Positions 25,846 to 33,577 of a DNA stretch of 33,577 nucleotides are shown here, piece after piece. The position numbers and the translations under genes were made by a program. The stretch comes from Nioella halotolerans (GTDB lineage: Bacteria; Pseudomonadota; Alphaproteobacteria; Rhodobacterales; Rhodobacteraceae). The stretch spans positions 1 to 33,577 of the forward strand of contig QVQC01000073.1 in NCBI GenBank assembly GCA_003428585.1, in the 5' to 3' direction. A model generated the notes under the pieces. It searched no databases and was not told where the DNA came from. It saw only the letters and a program-made list of their open reading frames with translations. How positions within the stretch are numbered: position 1 is the stretch's first letter; each line of letters begins with the position of its first letter.

Positions 25846-28254
25846 ATGCCAGAGCAAACGACCACCTATCCTGTCCTCCCGCTGCGCGATGTCGTGGTTT
25901 TCCCGCACATGATCGTGCCGCTTTTCGTCGGGCGCGAAAAATCGGTGCGCGCGTTGGAGGAAGTGATGCAGGACGACAAGCAGATCCTGCTGAGCAGCCA
26001 GATCGACCCGGCGGTCGACGACCCCGACACCGACGGCATTTTCCGCGTCGGCGTTCTCGCCGATGTGCTGCAATTGCTGAAACTGCCCGATGGCACGGTC
26101 AAGGTGCTGGTCGAGGGCCAGTCGCGGGTGCGGATCACCGGCTATCTCGACAATCCCGAGTTCTTCGAGGCAAGCGCCGAGGACCTGCCCGAAACCGATG
26201 GCGACCCGGCCGCCCTTCAGGCGCTGCTGGCGCCGGTCACCGAGGAATTCGAACGCTACGCAAAGGTCAAGAAGAACATCCCCGAGGAGGCGCTGACCAG
26301 CGTCGCCGAAAGCACTGAATCGGCCAAGCTGGCGGATCTTGTCGCCGGGCATCTGGGGATCGAGGTCGGTCAGAAGCAGGAGCTTCTGGAAACGCTCGAC
26401 GTGGCCGAGCGGCTGGAAAAGGTCTATGGCCTCATGCAGGGCGAGATGAGCGTCCTGAAAGTCGAGAAGAAGATCAAGACGCGCGTGAAAAGCCAGATGG
26501 AGCGCACGCAGCGCGAGTATTATCTGAATGAGCAGATGAAGGCCATTCAGAAGGAGCTTGGCGACGGCGAGGACGGCGAAGGCGAAGTGGCCGAGCTGGA
26601 AGAGAAGATCGCCAACACCAAGCTGTCGAAAGAGGCGCGCGACAAGGCCGAGGCGGAACTCAAGAAGCTCAAGAACATGAGCCCGATGAGCGCCGAGGCC
26701 ACCGTGGTGCGCAACTACCTCGACTGGATGCTGAATATCCCGTGGGGCGTGAAGTCGCGCGTCAAGAAGGATCTGGGCCGCGCCGAGAAGATCCTCGACG
26801 ACGATCATTACGGGCTGGAAAAGGTCAAGGAGCGGATCGTCGAATACCTCGCGGTGCAGCAACGCTCCAAGAAGCTCAAGGGCCCGATCATGTGCCTCGT
26901 GGGGCCGCCGGGCGTGGGCAAGACCTCGCTCGGGCAATCGGTGGCACGGGCGACGGGGCGCGAGTTCATCCGCATTTCGCTTGGCGGCGTGCGCGATGAA
27001 AGCGAAATTCGCGGTCACCGGCGCACCTATATCGGCTCGATGCCCGGCAAGATCATCCAGTCGCTGAAGAAGGCAAAGACAACCAACCCTCTGATCCTGC
27101 TCGACGAGATCGACAAGATGGGGCAGGATTTCCGCGGCGACCCGGCGTCGGCGATGCTGGAAGTGCTGGACCCGGAACAGAACTCGACCTTCGTGGACCA
27201 TTACCTTGAGGTGGAATATGACCTGTCTAACGTGATGTTCCTGACCACGTCCAACAGCTACAACATGCCCGGCCCGCTTCTGGACCGGATGGAGATCATC
27301 CCGCTCGCCGGCTACACCGAGGATGAGAAGCTGGAAATTGCCAAGCAGCACCTGCTGGCCAAGCAGGTCAAGAACCACGGGTTGAAAGCGGATGAATTCA
27401 CCCTGACGGACGAGGCGTTGACCGACATTATCCGTTACTACACCCGCGAGGCGGGGGTGCGGAACCTTGAACGCGAAATCGCCAAGGTTGCGCGCAAGGT
27501 GGTCACGAAGCTCGTCAAGAAGGAGGTGGAGGCGATCACCGTTACCGCCGACAACCTCGACGATTTCCTCGGCGTACGGAAATACAAGTTCGGGCTGGCC
27601 GAAGATGCCGATCAGGTCGGTGTGGTCACCGGGCTGGCCTATACCTCCGTCGGGGGCGAGCTTCTGAACATCGAGGCGCTGCGCCTGCCGGGCAAGGGCC
27701 GGATGAAGACCACCGGCACGCTGGGCGACGTGATGAAGGAATCGATCGACGCCGCGTCAAGCTATGTCCGCTCGGTGGCGCCCGAGATCGGCGTCAAGCC
27801 GCCGCGCTTCGAGAAGTGGGATATCCACGTCCATGTCCCCGAAGGCGCCACGCCCAAGGACGGGCCAAGCGCCGGCCTTGCGATGGTAACCTCCATCGTC
27901 TCGGTCCTGACGGGCATTCCGGTGCGCAAGGATATCGCCATGACCGGCGAGGTCACGCTGCGCGGCAACGCCCTGCCGATCGGGGGGCTGAAGGAAAAGT
28001 TGCTTGCCGCGCTGAGGGGGGGGATCACGACAGTTCTGATTCCGCGCGAGAATGAAAAGGATCTCGCTGAAATCCCCGACAACGTGAAGGAGGGGCTCGA
28101 TATCATCCCCGTCGATCACGTGCGCGACGTGCTGGCGCAGGCGCTTGTCCGCAAGCCGGAGCCGGTGGAGTGGGACGAGGAAGCGGAGGAAGCTGCTGCT
28201 GCCGCCGCGGTCCAAAGCGTCGCCGAGGCCGGCGAGGGCGCAACCGCGCACTGA
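25846..28254 (+). CDS. lon: ATP-dependent protease Lon
   Basis: 802 residues, the usual length of bacterial LonA, the cytoplasmic AAA+ serine protease that removes misfolded and short-lived regulatory proteins. The N-terminal substrate domain begins [21 protein letters not shown] coiled-coil segment (residues about 205-290, Lys/Glu-rich) links to the AAA+ module: Walker A GPPGVGKT (353-360), Walker [10 protein letters not shown]. The protease domain has the Ser675-Lys718 dyad in KDGPSAG and [10 protein letters not shown]. The ATG at 25846 has AAGGAAGG before it. A short Ala/Glu-rich tail ends the protein. Expression is probably heat-inducible from the promoter upstream. Confidence 0.97.
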   Translation: MPEQTTTYPVLPLRDVVVFPHMIVPLFVGREKSVRALEEVMQDDKQILLSSQIDPAVDDPDTDGIFRVGVLADVLQLLKLPDGTVKVLVEGQSRVRITGYLDNPEFFEASAEDLPETDGDPAALQALLAPVTEEFERYAKVKKNIPEEALTSVAESTESAKLADLVAGHLGIEVGQKQELLETLDVAERLEKVYGLMQGEMSVLKVEKKIKTRVKSQMERTQREYYLNEQMKAIQKELGDGEDGEGEVAELEEKIANTKLSKEARDKAEAELKKLKNMSPMSAEATVVRNYLDWMLNIPWGVKSRVKKDLGRAEKILDDDHYGLEKVKERIVEYLAVQQRSKKLKGPIMCLVGPPGVGKTSLGQSVARATGREFIRISLGGVRDESEIRGHRRTYIGSMPGKIIQSLKKAKTTNPLILLDEIDKMGQDFRGDPASAMLEVLDPEQNSTFVDHYLEVEYDLSNVMFLTTSNSYNMPGPLLDRMEIIPLAGYTEDEKLEIAKQHLLAKQVKNHGLKADEFTLTDEALTDIIRYYTREAGVRNLEREIAKVARKVVTKLVKKEVEAITVTADNLDDFLGVRKYKFGLAEDADQVGVVTGLAYTSVGGELLNIEALRLPGKGRMKTTGTLGDVMKESIDAASSYVRSVAPEIGVKPPRFEKWDIHVHVPEGATPKDGPSAGLAMVTSIVSVLTGIPVRKDIAMTGEVTLRGNALPIGGLKEKLLAALRGGITTVLIPRENEKDLAEIPDNVKEGLDIIPVDHVRDVLAQALVRKPEPVEWDEEAEEAAAAAAVQSVAEAGEGATAH

Positions 28255-28275
28255 GCACGGTCTAGTGCAAGAATT

Positions 28276-28309
28276 GACCGGTCGCGCCTCGCAAGGGGCG
28301 CGACCAGTC
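28276..28309. terminator. Hairpin between convergent lon and small secreted protein gene
   Basis: GGTCGCGCC (28280-28288) and GGCGCGACC (28297-28305) form a nine-base-pair perfect stem with an eight-base loop, extended by GAC/GTC beyond one mismatch. It begins 22 bases after the lon stop and sits before the stop of the minus-strand gene. T-runs are short on both sides, so it is likely a bidirectional but weak intrinsic terminator. Confidence 0.6.
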
Positions 28310-28327
28310 GCGTTTCGTGTCCGGTTG

Positions 28328-28510
28328 TCAGTTCGCGGTCAGCACCATGACCGTCATCATCAGGAGCGGCACGAGCATGCCTGCCTGCGATGGATCTTCT
28401 GTCGCGTTCTGCGTCACGATCTCGATATCCATAACGGGCGGGGTATCCTCGGCCAGTGCGGGACCGGTTGACAGGCTCAGGGCGGTCGCAGCCACCAACA
28501 GTTTCTTCAA
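28328..28510 (-). CDS. Small secreted or membrane-anchored protein, 60 residues
   Basis: Minus-strand frame encoding (M)KKLLVAATALSLSTGPALA, a textbook Sec signal peptide with cleavage before EDTPP, then about 20 mostly polar and acidic residues and a C-terminal hydrophobic stretch, MLVPLLMMTVMVLTAN. The start is TTG at 28510, chosen because GGAAGGAA precedes it by two to three bases and the signal peptide then begins with KK; an ATG at 28528 is an alternative. The layout (signal peptide, short linker, C-terminal ILVPLL-like helix) resembles a small uncharacterised protein type common in Rhodobacteraceae, from memory. Function unknown. Confidence 0.6.
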   Translation of the reverse strand: MKKLLVAATALSLSTGPALAEDTPPVMDIEIVTQNATEDPSQAGMLVPLLMMTVMVLTAN

Positions 28511-28775
28511 GTTTCCTTCCCCCGTCATGTCCAGACCCTGACAGGGGCCCGGCGGGTAGGTTTGCCCGACTTGGCTTTTCAAGCTAGGGGCGGACGCCGC
28601 GGCGCCCGGCTTTTGCCCTGCGAACTTGTCTTGTCGACAACGAGCATGGACGGGGCAGGTGAGGCCGATTTGCAACGACGCTTGCCCCAACTGCCGCGCA
28701 ACAACTTGATTCGAGGCCAATTCTCGGCTTGGATCGCGGACATTGCCCGAAGCTGCCACTTTCCGGGGACATATT

Positions 28776-29558
28776 ATGAAAACGATAACACGCCGCCAGT
28801 TCGCGGGGGGGATGTCCGCGATTGTCGCTGCGCCTGCCCTGACGGGACGCGCCTCTGCGCAGGGGCGGTTTGATTTCACCATTCCGCAGGGCGTCACACA
28901 GGGCGGGTCGACGACGATTACCCGCGTCCCCACGGCGCAACCGCGCGTTGCCATGACCTTCGATGATGGCCCGCACCATAGCTTGACGCCGCAACTGCTG
29001 GACATGCTTCGCGCGCGCAACATCCGCGCGACTTTTTACCTGATCGGTCACCGCGTTGCGATGTACCCGGAACTGACCCGGCGGATCGCGGCCGAGGGGC
29101 ACGAGATTGGCAATCACACATGGACCCATCCGCGCCTGACCGGGCTTGGCGACACGTCGCTTCTGCGCGAGTTGGACCGCACCTCTACCCTGATCAACGA
29201 GGTCGTGGGGCGCCCGCCCATCACGATGCGCCCCCCCTATGGCCTTCTGTCGCCGCGCCAACGCGGATTGATCTATGCCGAACGCCGCTTGCCCACGGTG
29301 CTCTGGTCGGTCGATCCGGAGGATTGGCGCCGACCAGGCAGTTCGGTCGTGGCCAGCAGGATCGTCAGCCGCTCCCATAGCGGGGCGGTCATTCTTGCCC
29401 ATGACATCATCGGCGCAACGGTGCGGGCGATGCCGGCCACGCTCGACGGACTGGGCGCGCGCGGTTACGATTTCGTCACCGTGTCGGAACTGATGGGATG
29501 GCCCCGCTGGGGCAGCCGCGCCATGGGGTTCACGCTGGCCTCGCGTGCGCCGGGCTAG
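28776..29558 (+). CDS. Polysaccharide deacetylase (NodB homology), Tat-exported
   Basis: 260 residues. The N terminus, KTITRRQFAGGMSAIVAAP then ALTGRASAQ, is a twin-arginine signal with RR followed by a hydrophobic segment and an A-x-A-type cleavage site, so a folded metalloenzyme is exported to the periplasm. The NodB domain has TFDDGPHH (Asp63 base, Asp64 metal) and HTWTHP (His114 and His118 metal), plus RPPYG and the late HD of LAHDII. It should remove N- or O-acetyl groups from a polysaccharide, perhaps peptidoglycan or a surface glycan. The ATG at 28776 is favoured because it starts the Tat signal; an upstream in-frame start at 28743 would bury it. Confidence 0.9.
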   Translation: MKTITRRQFAGGMSAIVAAPALTGRASAQGRFDFTIPQGVTQGGSTTITRVPTAQPRVAMTFDDGPHHSLTPQLLDMLRARNIRATFYLIGHRVAMYPELTRRIAAEGHEIGNHTWTHPRLTGLGDTSLLRELDRTSTLINEVVGRPPITMRPPYGLLSPRQRGLIYAERRLPTVLWSVDPEDWRRPGSSVVASRIVSRSHSGAVILAHDIIGATVRAMPATLDGLGARGYDFVTVSELMGWPRWGSRAMGFTLASRAPG

Positions 29559-29642
29559 GCGGGGTATCAAGAACGGTCTGGTGGGCGGTGCCATCCGTCG
29601 ATAGTTTCTATTCAGAAACGGGAAAACGACCAAGGGGGCTTC

Positions 29643-30074
29643 ATGGCATCTGGAAAAAGCGTCGCTCTGACGGGGGAGGCCGGGCAACCGGCACCGGGCC
29701 AGCCTGATACGCAAGACGCGGCGGAGGGTCTGGAGGTTGCATCCGGGCAGGGCGCGGAGGCGAGCACCGAACCGCCGATCTACAAGATGCAGGATCTGAT
29801 GCAGGACATCGAGGACGGGTCGGACCTGAAACGCGGCGAACTGCGCACGGCGGCCGGTCTGCTCTGCGCGGCGCTTGGCACCGCCTTGCAGGACGGGCGC
29901 ACCGTCAGCCTGCCCGGGCTGGGCAAGATCACCCCGCGAAAGCGCACCGTGAAACCGCAGGGCGACATCCTGACGGCGCGCATCAAGCTGCCCGCGCCCG
30001 TCCGTGACCGCGGCGATGCGCCGGACCCGGCGACAGGCGGCAGCGACGCTGAAAAAGGCGATGAGAAAGCCTGA
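29643..30074 (+). CDS. HU-family DNA-binding protein with acidic N-terminal extension
   Basis: 143 residues. Residues about 47-120 follow the HU/IHF pattern: a helical part (YKMQDLMQDIEDGSDLKRGE then LLCAALGTALQDG) and RTVSLPGLGKITPRKRTVKP, the equivalent of the F-G-F/R beta arm, although the arm is shortened. A low-complexity acidic, Gly/Pro/Gln-rich extension of about 45 residues precedes it, and a charged tail (DAEKGDEKA) follows. Ordinary HU is about 90 residues without such flanks. AGGGGG (29633-29638) precedes the ATG. Probably a nucleoid-associated protein; whether it binds DNA with the reduced arm is unclear. Confidence 0.7.
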   Translation: MASGKSVALTGEAGQPAPGQPDTQDAAEGLEVASGQGAEASTEPPIYKMQDLMQDIEDGSDLKRGELRTAAGLLCAALGTALQDGRTVSLPGLGKITPRKRTVKPQGDILTARIKLPAPVRDRGDAPDPATGGSDAEKGDEKA

Positions 30075-30083
30075 CAACCCCTC

Positions 30084-30112
30084 TTGCGCCGGCTGGAGCA
30101 CGAGGCTAAAAA
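30084..30112 (+). promoter_or_regulatory. Promoter of tRNA-Val(CAC)
   Basis: TTGCGC (30084-30089), 17 bases, TAAAAA (30107-30112). The -10 ends 11 bases before the tRNA 5' end, as expected for a stable-RNA promoter. Confidence 0.5.
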
Positions 30113-30123
30113 GCGCTCCACGG

Positions 30124-30198
30124 GGGTGATTAGCTCAGTGGTAGAGCGCTTCGTTCACATCGAAGATGTCAGAAGTTCGAATCTTCTATCACCCACCA
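30124..30198 (+). tRNA. tRNA-Val (anticodon CAC)
   Basis: Full cloverleaf: acceptor GGGTGAT/ATCACCC, D-arm GCTC/GAGC, anticodon stem CTTCG/CGAAG with loop TTCACAT (anticodon CAC, reads GUG), T-arm AGAAG-TTCGAAT-CTTCT. The discriminator A at 30195 is followed by an encoded CCA. Confidence 0.97.
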
Positions 30199-30259
30199 TT
30201 TCCCGCCAAAGGCGCCCCGGTTGACCCCGCGGCGCCCTTTGTCGTTCGAGGGAAAAACG

Positions 30260-30871
30260 ATGCCATCCCGTTCCCCGGCCATGCCCACTGACCCGCCAAG
30301 CAGCCCTGAACTCTGGATTCTGCGCCATGGCGAAACCGAATGGAACCGCGACGAGCGGCTGCAGGGGCGGCTGGATTCGCCGCTGACAGCGCGCGGGGTG
30401 GCGCAGGCGCGTGCGCAGGGCCGGATCCTTGCCGGTTGCCTGCCGGGGACCGTGCGGGTGCTGTGCAGCCCCGCGCCGCGGGCGTTGCGCACGGCGGAAC
30501 TGGCGCTTGCGGGGTTGGGCCTGAGGGTCGAAACCGATCCGCGCCTGCAAGAGATCGACCTTGGCCGCTGGGCCGGGCGCACCCTGCCGGAGCTGCGCGC
30601 GGAACATCCCGATCTCGGCAAGGCAACCGATCCGCATCTATGGAAATTCACTGCCCCCGGCGGCGAAACGCTGGACCAGATGGCGCATCGGGTGCGGGGC
30701 GTTCTGGATGGGCTGGACGGCCCCACCGTGATCATTACCCATGGTGTCACCTCGCGCCTGCTGCGCTGCATGGTGTTGGGGCGTCCGCTGACTGACCTTG
30801 CGGGCGTGCCGGGCGGGCAGGGGGTCATCCACCATATACGGGGGGGTATGCCCCGCGTGCTGGTCGCTTAG
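30260..30871 (+). CDS. Histidine phosphatase family protein
   Basis: 203 residues, phosphoglycerate-mutase-like branch. WILRHGETEWNRDERLQG carries the RHG motif with the phosphate-accepting His23, SPAPRALRTAE is the usual substrate arginine segment, EIDLGRWAG holds the proton-donor glutamate, and IITHGVTSRLL carries the second active-site His161. The substrate is not determinable. The ATG at 30260 is chosen for GAGGGA just upstream; a TTG at 30221 in the same frame lies only 22 bases after the tRNA and is less likely. The gene sits between two tRNA-Val genes. Confidence 0.9.
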   Translation: MPSRSPAMPTDPPSSPELWILRHGETEWNRDERLQGRLDSPLTARGVAQARAQGRILAGCLPGTVRVLCSPAPRALRTAELALAGLGLRVETDPRLQEIDLGRWAGRTLPELRAEHPDLGKATDPHLWKFTAPGGETLDQMAHRVRGVLDGLDGPTVIITHGVTSRLLRCMVLGRPLTDLAGVPGGQGVIHHIRGGMPRVLVA

Positions 30872-30874
30872 GGC

Positions 30875-30904
30875 TTGCGCTTGGCGCGAAAGCCGCGCTA
30901 TCAG
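30875..30904 (+). promoter_or_regulatory. Promoter of tRNA-Val(UAC)
   Basis: TTGCGC (30875-30880), 18 bases, TATCAG (30899-30904), ending 11 bases before the tRNA. The -35 hexamer and the -10-to-tRNA distance match those of the tRNA-Val(CAC) promoter. Confidence 0.45.
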
Positions 30905-30915
30905 CCGTTGCGCGC

Positions 30916-30991
<76 letters not shown>

Positions 30992-31326
30992 CGCAACGCT
31001 TGCAGGCCCGTGTTGCACCGGATCGGGGTCACCCGCCCAACGCCCCGGTGACCGGCACGCGCCCAGCCGGAGGGCCGCGCGCGGACACTACCGTTTCAAT
31101 CCGGATTCACCATACGCCCGGGTGCGCCCCTGAGTGCAACCTGTCGCGATCCAAGACCGCACATGAAACAGTGTGTTTCGCGGCGCTGTCGATTGCAGGC
31201 TTCATAAATAAGACGAAAACCCGCTATCTTCATGGCAAAAATATGGCGTGCCGGGGCGGCCCAGCTGACCTTGACCGGCAGGGCGCGCCGATACTTGCGA
31301 GGCGGACTTGAACTGGAGGATGCGCG
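30992..31326. other. Intergenic stretch of about 335 bases
   Basis: No credible gene. The first half is GC-rich with no recognised element. The part from about 31150 to 31250 is noticeably more A+T-rich (AAACAGTGTGTTTC, CATAAATAAGACGAAAACCC) and probably holds the promoter of the acidic protein gene, though no clear -35/-10 pair could be fixed. The end carries GGAGGA (31315-31320). Confidence 0.4.
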
Positions 31327-32268
31327 ATGCCGAAGACGTTTACCTATGAAGAAGAGGGGCTGGCCTATTCCGTCACCCTTTACGAAGATCCCGATAATGC
31401 CGGTGCATTCCTCGCCGACATCAACGTCATCGACGGGGCGATGGATGTGAATGCCATCTACTACGGTGACGATGATCCGTCCGGCGAGAGCGAGATGCTG
31501 CGCGGGCCGCTCAACATGAACGGGGCCCGGTCCGAGGACGGCGAGGATGTGCAATGGGACGAGGCGGTGGAACTCAGCCGCCCTGGCCTCGGGAGCGAGG
31601 GCGAGGACAAGGATACCTATATCTCCAGCGGTGACACGCTGACGGTCGAGCTTGATATCGACAGCCTCGACGAGATCGACACGTTCGGCATCCGCGCCAC
31701 GTCGACCACGACCGAGGAAGGCTCCATCAAGGCCGTTTCCGACGAGCCCGAGGAACCGGACGAGCCAGAGGAACCGGACGAGCCCGAAGATCCCGACGAG
31801 CCCAGCTTCGACAAGATCGGGTTCGGTGTCGACGTGGGGGACAATGGCGGGATCACGAATGGTGTCTACGTTCCCGAGGAGAGCCTGCCCGAAGGCGAGG
31901 ACGGGACCTTCGAAGACTACGTGCGCTACTACGAAAGCGAATTCGGCGACGACCCGGACTACAACCTGACCGAGGTGGAAACGGTCATCTTCTACCAGGT
32001 GATCGAGGAAACCGACGAAGACGGCAACATTCTGGAATTCCCAGAGGAGTTGTTCCGCATCGACGCACCGGAAGGCGGGTTCGAGGACGCCGACGACGTG
32101 CTCGCCGCCTATGATGACGCGATCGAGGACGGTGCGCTCGATGAGGTCGAAAGCGGGGAGGATGGCGGCGCAGAGCTTATGGCGGCGCTGAGCCTCGACA
32201 CCGCGCCGGAGGACGACGCCCCCGCAGAGGACACCGATGCGGCGGAGGATGACCTGGAACTGGCCTGA
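31327..32268 (+). CDS. Highly acidic protein with EPDEP repeats, possibly secreted
   Basis: 313 residues with about 100 Asp/Glu and only about ten Lys/Arg by hand count, and no cysteine. No signal peptide or transmembrane helix. Residues 1-140 (GAFLADINVIDGAMDVNAIYY, NMNGARSEDGED, QWDEAVELSRPGLGSEGEDK, GIRATSTTTEEGSIK) recall a beta-rich module seen in large RTX-type secreted proteins of Rhodobacteraceae (from memory, not searched). A Pro/Glu/Asp spacer at 139-159 divides it from a second acidic domain, and a disordered acidic tail ends in LELA. No RTX nonapeptide repeats are seen. A calcium-binding or type I-secreted role is possible. GGAGGA precedes the ATG by six bases. Confidence 0.75.
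   Translation: MPKTFTYEEEGLAYSVTLYEDPDNAGAFLADINVIDGAMDVNAIYYGDDDPSGESEMLRGPLNMNGARSEDGEDVQWDEAVELSRPGLGSEGEDKDTYISSGDTLTVELDIDSLDEIDTFGIRATSTTTEEGSIKAVSDEPEEPDEPEEPDEPEDPDEPSFDKIGFGVDVGDNGGITNGVYVPEESLPEGEDGTFEDYVRYYESEFGDDPDYNLTEVETVIFYQVIEETDEDGNILEFPEELFRIDAPEGGFEDADDVLAAYDDAIEDGALDEVESGEDGGAELMAALSLDTAPEDDAPAEDTDAAEDDLELA
31741..31803 (+). repeat. 18-base tandem repeat encoding DEPEEP
   Basis: Three and a half units of GACGAGCCCGAGGAACCG (31741-31758, 31759-31776, 31777-31794, partial 31795-31803) inside the acidic protein gene. Each unit encodes Asp-Glu-Pro-Glu-Glu/Asp-Pro. Since 18 is a multiple of three, copy-number change would lengthen or shorten the linker without a frameshift. 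Confidence 0.85.
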
Positions 32269-32371
32269 ACGGGGCCGGACGGGCCTTCCCCGGGCGACCG
32301 ATCCAAGCTAGGGATTGTAGGGCCGGGCGCAATGCTATCGCACCCGGCCTGCCCCCGACAGGATCATACCG

Positions 32372-33358
32372 ATGGCCGGCCGCCCGATCCCACCCGATGA
32401 GACCCCGCCGCGCGCGATCGCGCTGATCATCGCGGGGATGGTGTTCATCACCATCAATGATTCGACGATCAAGGCGCTGGGCGGCGATTACCCGCTGCAC
32501 CAGATGGTGTTCATCCGCTCCGCGATCGGGATCCTGTTCTCGCTGGTGATCCTGCAATTCGAGGGCGGCTTTGCCGCGCTGCGCACTGCGACGCCGGGGC
32601 TGCACCTTCTGCGCGGCCTGCTGGTCGTCGTGGCCAACATGATGTTCTTCGCGGCGTTGGCCACCATGCCGCTGGCCGACGCGGTGGCGCTGTTCTTCAT
32701 CGCGCCCCTGATGATCACGCTGATGTCGGCGCTTTTCCTTGGCGAACGGGTGGGGCCGCATCGTCTGGGCGCGATCCTCGTCGGTTTCGCGGGCGTTCTG
32801 GTGATGATGCGCCCCGGCACCGGCGCGGCGGAGGAGACCGCGCGCTGGACGGTGCTGCTGCCGCTTCTGGCGGCGACGGCTTATGCGGGCATGCAGGTAA
32901 TGACGCGAAAGCTGGGCGTTTTTTCCAAGGCTTCGGCGCTCGCGGTCTATATCCAACTGGTGTTTCTGGTCGTCAGCGTCGGTTTCTACGCCGTGGCAGG
33001 TGACGGCCGCTTCGCCGAGGGGGTGGAGGAGGAAAGCCTTGTCTTTCTCTTGCGCGCATGGGTCTGGCCGGCGCCGGACGACTGGCCGCTCTTCATCCTG
33101 CTGGGGGTCATGTCGGGGGCGATCGGCTACACGTTGTCTGCCGCCTACAAGATGGGCAACGCCGCGACCGTGTCCTCATATGAATATACCGCGCTGCCGA
33201 TGGCGATCGTTGCGGGCTGGCTGGTCTTTGGCGAGGTGCCGGACCTCTGGGTGCTGGGCGGAACGGCGCTGATCGCGGGGGCAGGGATCTACATCTTCAT
33301 GCGTGAGCGCCGCCGCCGCAGCCCGGTCGCCCCCCGCCGCCCGGTGCGCCGCTTATGA
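32372..33358 (+). CDS. DMT superfamily transporter, EamA family
   Basis: 328 residues with ten hydrophobic helices in two EamA repeats (roughly residues 15-150 and 165-310), inner-membrane carrier of the drug/metabolite transporter superfamily. The first repeat has NDSTIKALGGDYPLHQMVFI and ALFFIAPLMITLMSALFLGE, and the second has TVSSYEYTALPMAIVAGWLV and FGEVPDLWVLGG; these paired E-Y/P and GE motifs are standard. The tail is Arg-rich (RERRRRSPVAPRRPVRRL), which fits a cytoplasmic C terminus. The substrate is unknown. A GC-rich stem, GGCCGGG/CCCGGCC (32321-32327 and 32343-32349), lies just upstream. Confidence 0.9.
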   Translation: MAGRPIPPDETPPRAIALIIAGMVFITINDSTIKALGGDYPLHQMVFIRSAIGILFSLVILQFEGGFAALRTATPGLHLLRGLLVVVANMMFFAALATMPLADAVALFFIAPLMITLMSALFLGERVGPHRLGAILVGFAGVLVMMRPGTGAAEETARWTVLLPLLAATAYAGMQVMTRKLGVFSKASALAVYIQLVFLVVSVGFYAVAGDGRFAEGVEEESLVFLLRAWVWPAPDDWPLFILLGVMSGAIGYTLSAAYKMGNAATVSSYEYTALPMAIVAGWLVFGEVPDLWVLGGTALIAGAGIYIFMRERRRRSPVAPRRPVRRL

Positions 33359-33441
33359 CGCCGGGGCAGGGGCTGCCTCCGGCGGTCGGGACACGCGCAT
33401 CGAAAAATTCGGGTGGCAGGAAATTCAGGTGAAAACCGCGC

Positions 33442-33470
33442 TTGACGGGGGGCGAGAGGGGGCCTAGAAC
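33442..33470 (+). promoter_or_regulatory. Promoter of tRNA-Asp
   Basis: TTGACG (33442-33447), exactly 17 bases, TAGAAC (33465-33470). The nearest downstream gene is the tRNA at 33515. This is the best -35 in the window's tRNA promoters. Confidence 0.6.
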
Positions 33471-33514
33471 GCCCCTCACGCTTCGGGGGCTTGGCCCGCG
33501 GGCGGGTGCAGCGG

Positions 33515-33577
33515 GCGGTTGTAGCTCAGTTGGTTAGAGTGCCGGCCTGTCACGCCGGAGGTCGCGGGTTCGAGCCC
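33515..33577 (+). tRNA. tRNA-Asp (anticodon GUC), cut by window end
   Basis: 5' acceptor strand GCGGTTG, D-arm GCTC/GAGT, anticodon stem CCGGC/GCCGG with loop CTGTCAC (anticodon GTC), and the T-arm start CGGG-TTCGAG-CCC. The 3' acceptor strand lies beyond the window. Confidence 0.93.

Noticed and set aside
25039..27378. Minus-strand open frame of about 780 codons opposite the membrane protein and lon genes
   Set aside because: Antisense to lon, with composition typical of a shadow of third-position GC bias.
28511..29023. Upstream extension of the small secreted protein frame
   Set aside because: It runs antisense through the deacetylase start and would bury a good signal peptide; a TTG start with its own ribosome binding site at 28510 explains the gene better.
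31741..31803. Possible CRISPR-like direct repeats
   Set aside because: Units are contiguous 18-mers without spacers and encode a Pro/Glu/Asp linker in frame, so this is a coding tandem repeat.
32321..32349. Terminator of the acidic protein gene
   Set aside because: GGCCGGG/CCCGGCC forms a stem, but the loop is 15 bases and no T-run follows, so termination is not supported.

Overview
This is a GC-rich bacterial chromosomal window (roughly two thirds G+C by eye) of the kind found in Rhodobacteraceae, the Roseobacter-type Alphaproteobacteria. Support comes from gene content and order: linked Entner-Doudoroff genes, the string cysS - citramalate synthase - NDUFAF6-like protein, a 3-hydroxybutyrate dehydrogenase beside a patatin, a fused S6-modifying protein, many GTG/TTG starts, and a short intergenic repeat that follows stop codons. 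No phage, transposase, integrase or CRISPR array is visible. Most of the window is compact core genome, so the interest lies in regulatory DNA, small genes and degenerate or fused proteins.

Layout. 54-3411: a PhnM-like protein that has lost the family's active-site residues (minus), then a D-lactate dehydrogenase-type flavoprotein overlapping a VIT/CCC1 metal transporter. 3433-6074: the Entner-Doudoroff pair edd-eda behind a promoter carrying a perfect LacI-type palindrome, each gene followed by a copy of an intergenic repeat. 6121-8684 (minus): an aminotransferase and an aromatic-amino-acid-type decarboxylase sharing ATGA. 8780-12927: a probable leaderless 13-residue Cys-rich leader peptide, then cysS, a hairpin-rich junction bridged by a 44-codon frame, cimA, and an NDUFAF6-like protein. 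13028-14485: manC, lacking a standard start at the expected place. 14590-16526 (minus): patatin and bdhA. 16606-16716 (minus): a candidate 75-nt small RNA with its own promoter, 5' stem-loop and strong terminator.

16796-20546: a lone YejA-like periplasmic binding protein, then the pseudouridine-degrading pair psuK-psuG. 20623-25637: a DUF502 membrane protein, a RimB-RimK fusion (minus), tgt, and a GT-C-like membrane protein. 25729-28309: lon with a sigma-32-type promoter nested in an inverted repeat, then a convergent terminator. 28328-30074: a tiny secreted or membrane protein, a Tat-exported polysaccharide deacetylase, and an HU-like protein with an acidic N-terminal extension. 30084-33577: tRNA-Val(CAC), a histidine phosphatase, tRNA-Val(UAC), a very acidic protein, an EamA transporter, and the first part of a tRNA-Asp(GUC) cut by the window end.

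The strongest leads for something not described elsewhere are the Cys leader upstream of cysS, the small RNA upstream of bdhA, the PhnM-family pseudoenzyme, the low-GC patch in the 3' third of cysS with its adjoining palindromic bridge, and the RimB-RimK fusion. All readings come from inspection alone; no database search was run.
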